A DNA stretch of 20,643 bases, from the IMG/VR virus record IMGVR_UViG_3300032087_003540, positions 1 to 20,643 of that record. The stretch is one strand, 5' to 3'. Below the pieces are notes generated by a model. That model made no database searches, was not told where the DNA came from, and was given only the letters and a program-made list of their open reading frames with translations. Position 1 is the stretch's first letter. Every line of letters begins with the position of its first letter. Of this stretch, positions 1-7,284 are shown in pieces. The DNA is from a virus. A program made the translations under genes and the position numbers.

Positions 1-166
1 CCTCTCTGATTTGGTCACCAGTAATCTCATAGCTTGGTAGTGAGCCAAATTCTTTTGTTAAGTCGTCTCTAGTAGCGACATTACCCAAAGCACCAAGTTC
101 ATTCTCACTGAATAAAGGCTTAAAGTTCTTAGTTAAAAATTCTTTTAGGAACTTAAGTTTAGCCAT
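1..166 (-). CDS. Hypothetical protein, N-terminal part only (runs off left edge)
   Basis: An open frame begins with ATG at 166 and stays open to position 1, giving about 55 residues (MAKLKFLKEF... ending near GDQIRE). The start touches the stop of the preceding leftward gene, with no gap, so it is the next member of the leftward operon. The visible part is a short basic stretch followed by a mixed polar stretch. I recognise no domain. Its place downstream of portal and virion-type genes makes a structural or assembly role possible, but that is inference from position only. Confidence 0.6.
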   Translation of the reverse strand, partial: MAKLKFLKEFLTKNFKPLFSENELGALGNVATRDDLTKEFGSLPSYEITGDQIRE

Positions 167-301
167 TTAAGCCTTCTTTGTTTTAGGCTTCTTTTTCTTT
201 AACATAGCTAGTTTTTTAAAATCAGCCCCAGTCAACTTGTTCTTTGGCTTTGCCATGTTAGCAATCTTTTTTTGTTTTGATGAATATACTTTTCCTGGCA
301 T
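167..301 (-). CDS. Small Lys-rich basic protein (44 aa)
   Basis: ATG at 301 opens a 44-residue frame ending with TAA at 167-169. The product starts MPGKVYSSKQKK and ends in a run of lysines (KKKKKPKTKKA); nearly half its residues are Lys and acidic residues are almost absent. An AGGAA ribosome site lies about 8 bases before the start, and the gene sits 2 bases after the acidic 94-aa gene and directly before the next one, so it fits the operon. Such a charge suggests nucleic-acid binding or charge pairing with its acidic neighbour. That is inference; the family is not identified. Confidence 0.6.
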   Translation of the reverse strand: MPGKVYSSKQKKIANMAKPKNKLTGADFKKLAMLKKKKPKTKKA

Positions 302-303
302 AT

Positions 304-588
304 CTACATTCCTATCTTTGGTGAACCATGACCAAGTATCTCATCCATGACACCTCTCATATCGCCACTATCTACTTTCATGACTTTGACCTTAACGTCT
401 CCATCCATTTCTTCATAATCCTCTTCCTCTTCTTCGTCTGGAAGCATCATACCTTGATAACATAACAATAAAAAGTTAACTAACTGATCGTCAGATAGCT
501 CTAAACCTGGTGCATTATGTGGAAAGCCCATCTTTTCCATGAAAAGTTCAGCGTTCTCTTCCATGTTCTCTATGTTGATATCAGCCAT
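304..588 (-). CDS. Acidic hypothetical protein (94 aa)
   Basis: The product is strongly acidic, with a glutamate run (DEEEEEDYEE) at about residues 50-59, an N-terminal helix-like section (IENMEENAELFMEKMGF) and a Gly/Met-rich tail. The start overlaps the end of the upstream 408-aa gene by 8 bases, which implies translational coupling. It is followed at once by a Lys-rich 44-aa gene, so the operon encodes an acidic and a basic small protein side by side. Function is unknown; a scaffold, decoration or assembly-chaperone role would fit its place after the portal genes but cannot be shown from sequence. Confidence 0.7.
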   Translation of the reverse strand: MADINIENMEENAELFMEKMGFPHNAPGLELSDDQLVNFLLLCYQGMMLPDEEEEEDYEEMDGDVKVKVMKVDSGDMRGVMDEILGHGSPKIGM

Positions 589-1807
589 ATTTTTCTCCTA
601 TAAGTTGCTTGATATTAGATACAAAACCTAAAGCGTAACAAACTCCTTCGCCCACTTTACTTATAACCTTAACTACCTTGCTCTTCTTGCCATACCTACC
701 TTTGGATAAATCATAAGCCATTTGTTTTGCCCAAGCTAACGCTAAAGGCTTGGCTATCTTGTAAACTATTCCTTTGTTTCTCATTTTTGTAGCTACATAT
801 TTTCCCCATACACAATAACCTTTATACACCAATGGGTCTACACGTTTTCCATATATCTGATCATATTTGTAGATATATTTTTTCATATCACCCATTTCGT
901 ATAGTGCAGTACAAATATATGTACTACCACTATCACCACCACCAGAACCTTGTGCATCATCTGCATAACTTGTTCCTGATGAAGTTCCTGCAGTTGCTGA
1001 TGATGAAGTTGATCCACCTGACATACCACCTACCCCAGCCGCAGAGCCACCTACTCCTGTAGATGCTCCTGTGCTATTAGGGTCTGATGTATCTACGCCT
1101 TCAGCTTTGCCAAAACCAAAAGCATTTCCTGTACTTCCAGAATATCCAGCACCTTTTGCACCACCTAACCCTACAGTATCAACACCTCTACCTACTCCTG
1201 TTTGAGTGTCTTGTGCAATGCCTCTTGCTTGCTCCACAGTATATGAAAAGGGATTAGTTGAAAAACCAAACTGATCTACTCCTTTGGATGGAGCTTCCAT
1301 AGTCTGAACTGTTCCAGTAGTTGGTGTGCTTTTGCCAAACGCTGTCAGACCTTGTATTGAAACAGTATTTGGTGTGTAACCATATGCTGGATTTAATCCA
1401 ACTTGATAAGCAGTTAATTTACCTTGATTCATACCAAAGTTTTGAGCTTCTCTTTGTGATACTCTTCCATCTTTATTAGTGTCAGCTATGCCTCTGGCAG
1501 TATCCATAGCTGGGTTTGTAACCATGCCAGTTACTGTATCTATAAAGCCTCTGTTCTGACCAAGTGCAGATTGAGCCGCTTTTTCTGCACTATATCTTCC
1601 ATATACATCTAAAGCTGTGTTAGCAATACCAACTGGACTAGTACTAAATCCTGTCAATCCTAATGCAGCACCAATAGCACCACTTTTATTTACGTCAATA
1701 CCACCTAATGACGCAACTGGATTAGACATATCAAAGCCTCTTGAAAGGCTTCCAAACTGATCTTCTGTTAAACTACCTAAAGCTCCATATTGGTCGCCTT
1801 TAGCCAT
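581..1807 (-). CDS. Probable virion-associated protein with one EF-hand-like calcium loop and Gly/Ser-rich linker (408 aa)
   Basis: Three parts are visible. The N-terminal half (1-200) is low in charge and rich in Gly, Ala, Thr and Asn; it contains a textbook 12-residue EF-hand/dockerin-type loop at 109-120 (DTNKDGRVSQRE: D1, N3, D5, G6, V8, S9, E12) and a degenerate cousin near 38 (DVNKSG). A flexible Gly/Ser/Thr linker spans about 205-295. The C-terminal domain (296-408) is basic and aromatic, starts with YICTALYEMGDMKKYI, has Cys299, Cys332 and Cys390, and is predicted helical. ATG lies directly after the TAA of the 183-aa gene. The modular build suits a minor virion or adhesion component. 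The fold is not recognised; the calcium loop is the only motif I can name. Confidence 0.75.
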   Translation of the reverse strand: MAKGDQYGALGSLTEDQFGSLSRGFDMSNPVASLGGIDVNKSGAIGAALGLTGFSTSPVGIANTALDVYGRYSAEKAAQSALGQNRGFIDTVTGMVTNPAMDTARGIADTNKDGRVSQREAQNFGMNQGKLTAYQVGLNPAYGYTPNTVSIQGLTAFGKSTPTTGTVQTMEAPSKGVDQFGFSTNPFSYTVEQARGIAQDTQTGVGRGVDTVGLGGAKGAGYSGSTGNAFGFGKAEGVDTSDPNSTGASTGVGGSAAGVGGMSGGSTSSSATAGTSSGTSYADDAQGSGGGDSGSTYICTALYEMGDMKKYIYKYDQIYGKRVDPLVYKGYCVWGKYVATKMRNKGIVYKIAKPLALAWAKQMAYDLSKGRYGKKSKVVKVISKVGEGVCYALGFVSNIKQLIGEKYG

Positions 1808-2359
1808 TTATCTGACCATGCCCTCTGCAAAAGGATCAATACCTCTTCTTAACATATCCATCTGCTCTCTAGACATACCACTCATATCTGGTCTTGGTGG
1901 TGGTGCTGAAGGTAAAGCTCCCATTCCTTGTGCTTGTGGGCTTGTTGGCATTTGAGGTCTAGGCATTGGTGCTTGTTGTTGTTGCGTTGGCATTTGTTGA
2001 CCACTAAATTCTTCTGGTCTAACTGTACCCATACCCTTTTCTCTGACTACTGCCTCTATAGCATCTTGCTCATTTAATCCCATGTCCATAAGTAAACGAA
2101 CTTTGTCTATGTCATCCATGCCCATTTCCATTTGTGGCATCATGCTATCCATACCCATATCCATATTTGATGGTATGTTTTCTCTAGCCATTTCACCTTC
2201 ACGCACCACTGATCTAGGGTCTAATCTTTGCATATCCATATTAGCAATTGCATTAATTTCGCCTTCACGAGCAACTGATCCTGGGTCTCTTGGATTCATA
2301 ACTGGGTTACCAGTTTCTGAATCAACATACTCACCCTGTGGGGTTATTACTATTGGCAT
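1808..2359 (-). CDS. Met/Gln/Pro-rich hypothetical protein with 22-aa repeat and UBA-like helix segment (183 aa)
   Basis: Residues 25-68 are two imperfect 22-residue repeats (DPGSVAREGE... and DPRSVVREGE...). Residues 65-82 are Met/Asp-rich. Residues 84-108 (DKVRLLMDMGLNEQDAIEAV) look like the MG-loop plus helix pattern of UBA-type three-helix domains. Residues 115-165 are Pro/Gln/Met-rich and probably disordered. The last residues contain PFAEGM, which also occurs at residues 9-14 of the portal. The start has a GGAG site inside the portal 3' end, and the gene overlaps portal by 29 bases, so both are co-translated. Position directly after portal suggests a scaffold or head-assembly factor. 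That is inference. Confidence 0.75.
   Translation of the reverse strand: MPIVITPQGEYVDSETGNPVMNPRDPGSVAREGEINAIANMDMQRLDPRSVVREGEMARENIPSNMDMGMDSMMPQMEMGMDDIDKVRLLMDMGLNEQDAIEAVVREKGMGTVRPEEFSGQQMPTQQQQAPMPRPQMPTSPQAQGMGALPSAPPPRPDMSGMSREQMDMLRRGIDPFAEGMVR
2191..2288 (-). repeat. Tandem 32-nt near-repeat, period 66 nt, within the 183-aa gene
   Basis: Positions 2191-2222 and 2257-2288 are near-identical 32-base blocks (about four mismatches) spaced 66 bases apart, exactly 22 codons. They encode the two DPxSVxREGE segments. Because the period is a multiple of three, the duplication keeps frame and looks like a real protein repeat, not a DNA site. Confidence 0.75.
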
Positions 2360-4796
2360 CTTTCATTATCTCCTTTTGTATTTCAACTTGGTTTTTCTCA
2401 CGCTCCATCTGCAGTTCAAGTTCCAACTTGGCTACTTTGGCTTGTAAGTCTGCTTGTAGCTTGGCTTGCTCTATCTGCAAATCTTGTTTCGCTTCTGCTT
2501 CATTAATCGCTAATTTCTGTTGTGCTTTAGCTTGGTCACCTTGTATCTGCACTTCAGTTCTTGCTTTTAGGGCTTCAGCTTCTAGCTTCGCTAGTTCTTG
2601 TGCGTATTGTAGTGGGTTTTGTTGTTGTTGCTGTTGTTGCTCCATCATTTTAGCTAGTGGTGCAATCGCTTGCATTTGAGGTGCTTTAGCCACAACTTCT
2701 GCTGCTCTTTCGCTTATAAGCCTATCCATCTCTGGATTAATATCTTCAAACTTGAACTTAGGGTCACGAAGCTCTGGCAAGGTTGGTAATGATACGCCAA
2801 TACTTGCTTGCATTCTTTGTCTATATAACAACGCTATATGTTCAGCTATATGAGCTATCATAATTGGTTGCATAGCCGCAGCACCTGGGTTTCCAGCTAA
2901 CATTGGGTCTTGTAAGAACTGAAGGTGAACTGCAATGTGTGCATCGTGATCTTGATCTGGAAAGGCTCTTATAGCTTTACCATACATCAAAGCAGTGTTT
3001 TCTGTAATAGGATCAATTCTTGCTGCATCGTCTGGTTTCTTCAGTATTTCGTCTATGTTGTTTATACGAATAGCTTCAAGCATTCTTTTGTTAGCTTCAT
3101 ACTGATCATATAATTGTGGGCTTGCACTTGACATCTGCAGAACTGCTTGGGCTTGTGCTATTCTCTGTGCAGTACTAAATATATTAGGGTCACTGACTGG
3201 TATTACATCTATTCTTTCGTCAAAGTCTTTGGCAAATATAGTTTCGCTTATACCACCCATAGCAAAGGTAAAGCTCTCTGGCAGATATTCTGCGTTAAGC
3301 TTCGCCAACATTTTGAACTCTTGTCCTTGTGAATAATGTAATCTTTTGTGTATAGCACTGAAAGCTTTACTACCTTGCTCAATCAGTGCGACTGTTGAAC
3401 CAACGGGAGCATTTGGATTAACATCGCCTACATTTAAATCTGCAGTACTAGCAAATCTTCTACCAGCATCTGCAATAGCGTTCATAAGATTGAACAAGGT
3501 GCTTGATGGCTCTTTAAATGGTAGTGGCATAATAGCTTTGTTTACATCATCTACTGTGGCATCTAAATCTGCAAACTCACCAGGGTTAATCTGCATTTCA
3601 CCACCAGTAACTCTACCTTTAAGCTTAAAACCACCTTGCATGTTAGCAAAAGCCGCTGAATCTAATAAAGCTCTAAGTGATCCAGTTGCTGCTTTGCCTA
3701 GCCCACCTATCATGTGATACAAGCCAAATCCATAGAAACCAGTTCCAGGAAGAAACTTATAACTCACAAACCAATCTCTTCTTATTTGTTTTGGGTCTTC
3801 TTCTCTCCAATTACGTCTTACACTAACTATCTTTTCTGCATCGTAATCAATTGTAATTACATAAGGCAGAGCAACCATATTGTCTTCGTCTTCTTCCTCT
3901 ATAGTATCTATGCCATCAAATGATTGATACGCATGTACCTCTAGAAGCGTCATCACTTCATCTTCGCTATCTCCATAAGGGTCAACGCCCTCTATCTCGC
4001 TACCTACATCACCACTTGGGTCTATGTCTTCCCCACTGTATTTACTTGGCAGATAAAACCCAGCCTTAACATATTTGTTAAAGTCGTTTTTAGGCATACG
4101 AATAACGTGTGTATATCTATTTGATGTGTAGAGGTCTTTACTTTCTGGAGAAACCACAAAGTCTTCTGCCTTTACAAATTGTGAGCATTGCCTATCAAGG
4201 TTAGCATCCCACCATACTTTCTTAAACGTGTGACCAATTAATGGTAATTGAAATAACATTTGGTCTAGATCAGGGAAATACTCTGGCATATCTTGAGTAA
4301 TCTGATAATTCATAAAGTCTTTTACTCTACGAGCTTGCTCTTCCATCTCTTCACTTGGGTCGCCAACTATAATTGTTTTTACTGGGCCGCCACTTGGATA
4401 TAATTCTGCTATTGCTCTTGCATTAAATTGTGTTGCTGCTTCAGCTATCATAGGATGAACTACATTACTTAAACCTCTTGTAGCCCTTTGGTCTTCCTCT
4501 TCTTCTTGACCACCATGAACATCAAGTGTTTCCAAACCTTGCTTGTATCTATCTTCCCATTGTGACCTTGCTTCTTTGTCTGATTCATAGCTAGAGATTA
4601 ATTGGCTTGCTACTGCATTTAATTCTTTTGCATCAATTGTTTCTGCTAAGTTTTGGTCGAATGAACTATCTTGTTCTTCTATTATATCTAAAGATGGGTC
4701 GCCTACTAGCACCTCATCGTTACCTATTTCTTCTATTTGAAAGTCGTCTGAAGGCATACCTTCTGCAAAAGGAATTACTTGAGGTTCTCTAGCCAT
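2331..4796 (-). CDS. Portal protein, P22-type
   Basis: The 821-residue product forms the dodecameric DNA gate at one capsid vertex and docks the terminase. Length, position directly after TerL, and a long central alpha/beta body fit the large portals of P22-like podoviruses: an acidic N-terminus, a wing-like region, a clip/stem region with GTGFYGFGLYHMIGGLGKA, and a DLNVGDVNPNAPVGSTVALIE stretch. From about residue 665 the chain becomes a long Gln/Ala/Glu/Lys coiled coil (poly-Q run, then AKLEAEALKARTEVQ...), like the barrel extension of P22 portal. ATG at 4796 has AAGGA about 9 bases upstream and overlaps the TerL stop by 8 bases. The assignment is firm at family level, although no catalytic motif exists to test it. 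Confidence 0.88.
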   Translation of the reverse strand: MAREPQVIPFAEGMPSDDFQIEEIGNDEVLVGDPSLDIIEEQDSSFDQNLAETIDAKELNAVASQLISSYESDKEARSQWEDRYKQGLETLDVHGGQEEEEDQRATRGLSNVVHPMIAEAATQFNARAIAELYPSGGPVKTIIVGDPSEEMEEQARRVKDFMNYQITQDMPEYFPDLDQMLFQLPLIGHTFKKVWWDANLDRQCSQFVKAEDFVVSPESKDLYTSNRYTHVIRMPKNDFNKYVKAGFYLPSKYSGEDIDPSGDVGSEIEGVDPYGDSEDEVMTLLEVHAYQSFDGIDTIEEEDEDNMVALPYVITIDYDAEKIVSVRRNWREEDPKQIRRDWFVSYKFLPGTGFYGFGLYHMIGGLGKAATGSLRALLDSAAFANMQGGFKLKGRVTGGEMQINPGEFADLDATVDDVNKAIMPLPFKEPSSTLFNLMNAIADAGRRFASTADLNVGDVNPNAPVGSTVALIEQGSKAFSAIHKRLHYSQGQEFKMLAKLNAEYLPESFTFAMGGISETIFAKDFDERIDVIPVSDPNIFSTAQRIAQAQAVLQMSSASPQLYDQYEANKRMLEAIRINNIDEILKKPDDAARIDPITENTALMYGKAIRAFPDQDHDAHIAVHLQFLQDPMLAGNPGAAAMQPIMIAHIAEHIALLYRQRMQASIGVSLPTLPELRDPKFKFEDINPEMDRLISERAAEVVAKAPQMQAIAPLAKMMEQQQQQQQNPLQYAQELAKLEAEALKARTEVQIQGDQAKAQQKLAINEAEAKQDLQIEQAKLQADLQAKVAKLELELQMEREKNQVEIQKEIMKDANSNNPTG

Positions 4797-6294
4797 ATAT
4801 TGTCATCCTTCTCTCTTGAACTTCATCTTCTTCATCATAATCTGTAGAATGAGTGATGAACCAACCTTTTCTTAATCTTAGCCAAGCCTGTGTACAAGTG
4901 TCAACTATATCATCATTATCACCCGCAGGGAAGGCTGAACATATATCAATTAAGTTTTTAGCCCATTTTTTTCCTTGTGGATAGAATATTCTACCATCTT
5001 CAAGTAATGCAGAACTACTATGTGCCCTTGCAATCTTGTCTCTATCTGGTGAGTAAGCCAATACTGGTATGCCACCCATCCTTAAATCTTGTAATAAACT
5101 TTGACCACTAGCCTTCTTCTCTATCAATACTGTATCTGGCTGCCAGTCATCATATGCTTCTTGAGCAAGCTTTCTAAGCTCTGGGTAGGTTACTCTGTCA
5201 TACCACATTTCTACGACTATAGCATTTACTTGACCATTTTGTTTGAAGATGCCCCACGTTGTTCTTGCACTGTAACTACTTGTTTCTTTGGTGCTGAACG
5301 CAGTATCATAGCTTTGAACCAAGTATTCAATCTCTGGAAGATCATCTTTCTCCCAGGGAACCCACCATTCTGCTTTGAGGATACCACCTCCTTTGGGCAT
5401 TGGTCTTTGTTGCAGTTGACCAGCACTAGCGTATGAACCCAAACTCTTTTCCAAATTATCAAGAGTTTTTTCGTCAATCCTCTCCTCCCACAACAACTCC
5501 CCTTCTGAAGTTCTTGGGTCGCTAAAGCCAAGCGATGATCTAGTTGGCGTTGGGTGACCAATTTCGTATCTTGCAGGTAAACATAAATGATCCCAATCAT
5601 TGTACTCATTCGCTAATATGTGTCCAGTAAGGTCATTTTCATGTACCCTCTGCATAATTATAATAAAAGCTCCAGTTCGTGGGTCATTCAGTCTAGTTTG
5701 CATAGCCTGATCCCACCATTCTAGAACACCTTCTCTAACTGCTGACGATTCTGCTTCTCTTACGTTGTGAGGATCATCTATAACAATTATGTCACCACCT
5801 TCACCAGTTAGTGCTCCATCTACTGAGGTAGCTATTCTTTGACCTGTCTTATCATTTTCAAATCTTTGTTTTTGATTTTGATCTGAGGTTAGTGAGAATA
5901 TATCACCAAAGTAGCTTTTGTACCACGGGCTTTCTATTAATCTTCTGCACTTAACACTATCTCTTATAGATAATGACCCAGCATAACTAGCAAACAAAAA
6001 CCTTTTAGATGGCTGAATAGTCCATGTCCAAGCTGGTAAAGCTACAGCTACACTTATAGACTTCATGTGTCTAGGTGGTATGTTTATAATAAGTCTTTTG
6101 ATATCGCCTTCTACTACAGCTTGTAGATGTTCTGATATAGCATCTATGTGCCAGTTATCGTAAAAGTCTCTTCCAGGTTCAATCGCTTGCCAAGATTTCT
6201 TTGTGAAAACCTTCAATGACCTTTTCATTAGCTCCTTCTGAGCTTGAAGCAATAGCTTTGGATAAGACTCTTTCGAGATTTTCGAGTTCGTCAT
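4789..6294 (-). CDS. terL: Terminase large subunit (packaging ATPase and nuclease)
   Basis: It pumps and cuts concatemeric DNA at the portal. With the ATG at 6294 (501 aa) the ATPase shows a Walker A-like IPPRHMKS (about 72-79), Walker B IIVIDDP (Asp173, Asp174), and coupling motif FIIIMQRVHENDLTG near 210. The RNase H-like nuclease has YDTAF (Asp330), LIEKKASGQ (Glu392) and AGDNDDIVD (acidic cluster near 461). The Walker A lacks the classic G-x-G pattern, as in many phage terminases. A GTG at 6306 would add four residues; the ATG is preferred because GGAA sits about 8 bases before it. A later ATG at 6228 has AAGGAG but only 3 bases of spacing and would lose the conserved helix before the ATPase. 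The gene overlaps terS by over 100 bases, an unusually deep overlap. Confidence 0.95.
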   Translation of the reverse strand: MTNSKISKESYPKLLLQAQKELMKRSLKVFTKKSWQAIEPGRDFYDNWHIDAISEHLQAVVEGDIKRLIINIPPRHMKSISVAVALPAWTWTIQPSKRFLFASYAGSLSIRDSVKCRRLIESPWYKSYFGDIFSLTSDQNQKQRFENDKTGQRIATSVDGALTGEGGDIIVIDDPHNVREAESSAVREGVLEWWDQAMQTRLNDPRTGAFIIIMQRVHENDLTGHILANEYNDWDHLCLPARYEIGHPTPTRSSLGFSDPRTSEGELLWEERIDEKTLDNLEKSLGSYASAGQLQQRPMPKGGGILKAEWWVPWEKDDLPEIEYLVQSYDTAFSTKETSSYSARTTWGIFKQNGQVNAIVVEMWYDRVTYPELRKLAQEAYDDWQPDTVLIEKKASGQSLLQDLRMGGIPVLAYSPDRDKIARAHSSSALLEDGRIFYPQGKKWAKNLIDICSAFPAGDNDDIVDTCTQAWLRLRKGWFITHSTDYDEEDEVQERRMTIYG

Positions 6295-6667
6295 TTGATA
6301 TTCCACTTAGGTCTATAACTTGTCTTTGTTCTATTATTGTTTCTTTCTCTATCTTATCTTGCCATCCAGCCCTGTTCTTTAGGTAAAAGATCATTGCAGT
6401 ATTATCTCCTTCAAGAGCCTTTTCATAAAGCCTATTAGTGATAGTCTGTATACCTTTACCCTTTCCTCTTTTTATAGCTTCTGCAAACTCTATAAATTCA
6501 TTCTGCTTTTCGTATAGAGTAGATAGTCCTATACCTAACGCCATAGCTATCTGTTCTTGTGTTAATCCTTGTGCTGCGTAGGCTTCAGCCTTATCACACA
6601 TTTCTTTTGTAACTACAAATTTAGGTCTACCCACTTTTTTGATAGATTTTTTGTTTTTAGTACTCAT
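6179..6667 (-). CDS. terS: Terminase small subunit (DNA-recognition)
   Basis: The 162-aa product is basic at the N-terminus (KKSIKKVGRPKF). A helix-turn-helix at 34-57 (GLTQEQIAMALGIGLSTLYE) is followed by the section FAEAIKRGKGKGIQTITNRLYEKAL and then DNTAMIFYLKNRAGWQDK, a combination typical of phage TerS proteins that bind the packaging site and feed DNA to TerL. The C-terminal third is probably the TerL-contacting part. It starts in an ATGA overlap with the 90-aa gene upstream, and its 3' end runs deep into terL, so the two subunits are translationally coupled. Family fit is good; the packaging site itself was not located. Confidence 0.9.
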   Translation of the reverse strand: MSTKNKKSIKKVGRPKFVVTKEMCDKAEAYAAQGLTQEQIAMALGIGLSTLYEKQNEFIEFAEAIKRGKGKGIQTITNRLYEKALEGDNTAMIFYLKNRAGWQDKIEKETIIEQRQVIDLSGISNDELENLERVLSKAIASSSEGANEKVIEGFHKEILASD

Positions 6668-6936
6668 ATAATTTTAGCCTTAGCAATTTTATTATAGTCC
6701 TCTGCTGAAATTGAATTAAGTATTAGAGGGGCATCATCGCCTTCCCACATATTTTCAATGTTTTCCTCGAAGTACTCTATAGCTTTTTCTCTGCTATAGT
6801 TTTTTTCTTTCATAATTATTTCAACACATTTTGTTCTATTGTATACTGCTACAGTAGGTCTTTGTAATTTTTCTTGTACAACAAAGCCTTCGTAAGCATC
6901 ATCGAAACCCTCTAGCATTATCATATATGGTAACAT
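6664..6936 (-). CDS. Conserved small phage protein of unknown function (90 aa)
   Basis: The product has the pattern LEGFDDAYEGFVVQEKLQRP, then VAVYNRTKCVEII, then SREKAIEYFEENI. I recognise this from many phages: a short protein beginning EGF(D/E)DA, a proline-rich turn, AVYD-type beta strand and an acidic helix with EYFE. No function has been assigned to that family that I can name. The start codon shares bases with the upstream stop (TAATG), and its stop overlaps the terS start as ATGA, so it is tightly coupled. Homologues often start near MLEGFDDA, so the internal ATG seven codons in could be the true start. Confidence 0.75.
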   Translation of the reverse strand: MLPYMIMLEGFDDAYEGFVVQEKLQRPTVAVYNRTKCVEIIMKEKNYSREKAIEYFEENIENMWEGDDAPLILNSISAEDYNKIAKAKII

Positions 6937-7124
6937 TATAAGCTCATCTCAAATTGTTCATCTTCATTCAAAATTATATCTACATTTTTTTCAAAGCCAA
7001 TTTTCTCATTAGCTCTTAGCCTATTGTATAGTTTTAAATCAGTCTTCTTGATGTGTATCATAGCATCTTCATATTTTTTATCTAATATTTTTTGCTCTTC
7101 TTCAGTGATATCGCTTACTAGCAT
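6936..7124 (-). CDS. Hypothetical helical protein (62 aa)
   Basis: A small charged protein, probably helical (ITEEEQKILDKKYEDAMIHIKKTDLKLYNRLRANEKIG), acidic at its end. Its ATG follows a strong AAAGGGGAA site, and the start lies 23 bases inside the preceding zinc-ribbon gene; its stop overlaps the next start as TAATG. No family is recognised. Position between replication and packaging genes gives no clear role. Confidence 0.65.
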   Translation of the reverse strand: MLVSDITEEEQKILDKKYEDAMIHIKKTDLKLYNRLRANEKIGFEKNVDIILNEDEQFEMSL

Positions 7125-7272
7125 CTACATTCCCCTTTGGAAGATATACTTCAACATAACAATCACACTTAGGACATGATAGATTTGTGACAATAGCATA
7201 ATCTTCAGTTTCTTCGTCAATATCATGATCACCACCCCATATTAAACTTGTCTCACACCACCAACAATTCAT
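7102..7272 (-). CDS. Zinc-ribbon small protein (56 aa)
   Basis: This frame is shorter than 60 codons but looks real. It begins MNCWWCETSLIWGGDHDID and continues to LSCPKCDCYVEVYLP, so two CxxC knuckles (Cys3/Cys6 and Cys33/Cys36, with an extra Cys38) would bind one zinc. The arrangement, with IWGGDHD between the knuckles, is a pattern I know from small proteins of marine phages. ATG at 7272 has AGAGG about 8 bases upstream and lies 12 bases after the helicase stop; its own end overlaps the next gene by 23 bases. Function is unknown; zinc ribbons of this size commonly act as protein or nucleic-acid adaptors. Confidence 0.8.
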   Translation of the reverse strand: MNCWWCETSLIWGGDHDIDEETEDYAIVTNLSCPKCDCYVEVYLPKGNVDASKRYH

Positions 7273-7284
7273 GATGCAAACCTC

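Noticed and set aside
2619-2642. CAA/TTG triplet run as a regulatory microsatellite
   Set aside because: In frame within the portal and encodes a poly-Gln run; no sign of a role beyond coding.
2338-2679. Long Cys/Ser-rich open frame on the plus strand
   Set aside because: It is the antisense shadow of the portal's Gln/Ala/Glu coiled coil; low complexity of that region removes stops, and there is no ribosome site or neighbour on that strand.
3346-3717. 123-aa open frame on the plus strand
   Set aside because: Antisense to the conserved body of the portal gene, with no start signal and no recognisable protein character.
5226-5609. 127-aa alternative frame on the minus strand
   Set aside because: Lies wholly inside terL in another frame, where terL shows conserved motifs; no ribosome site and odd composition.
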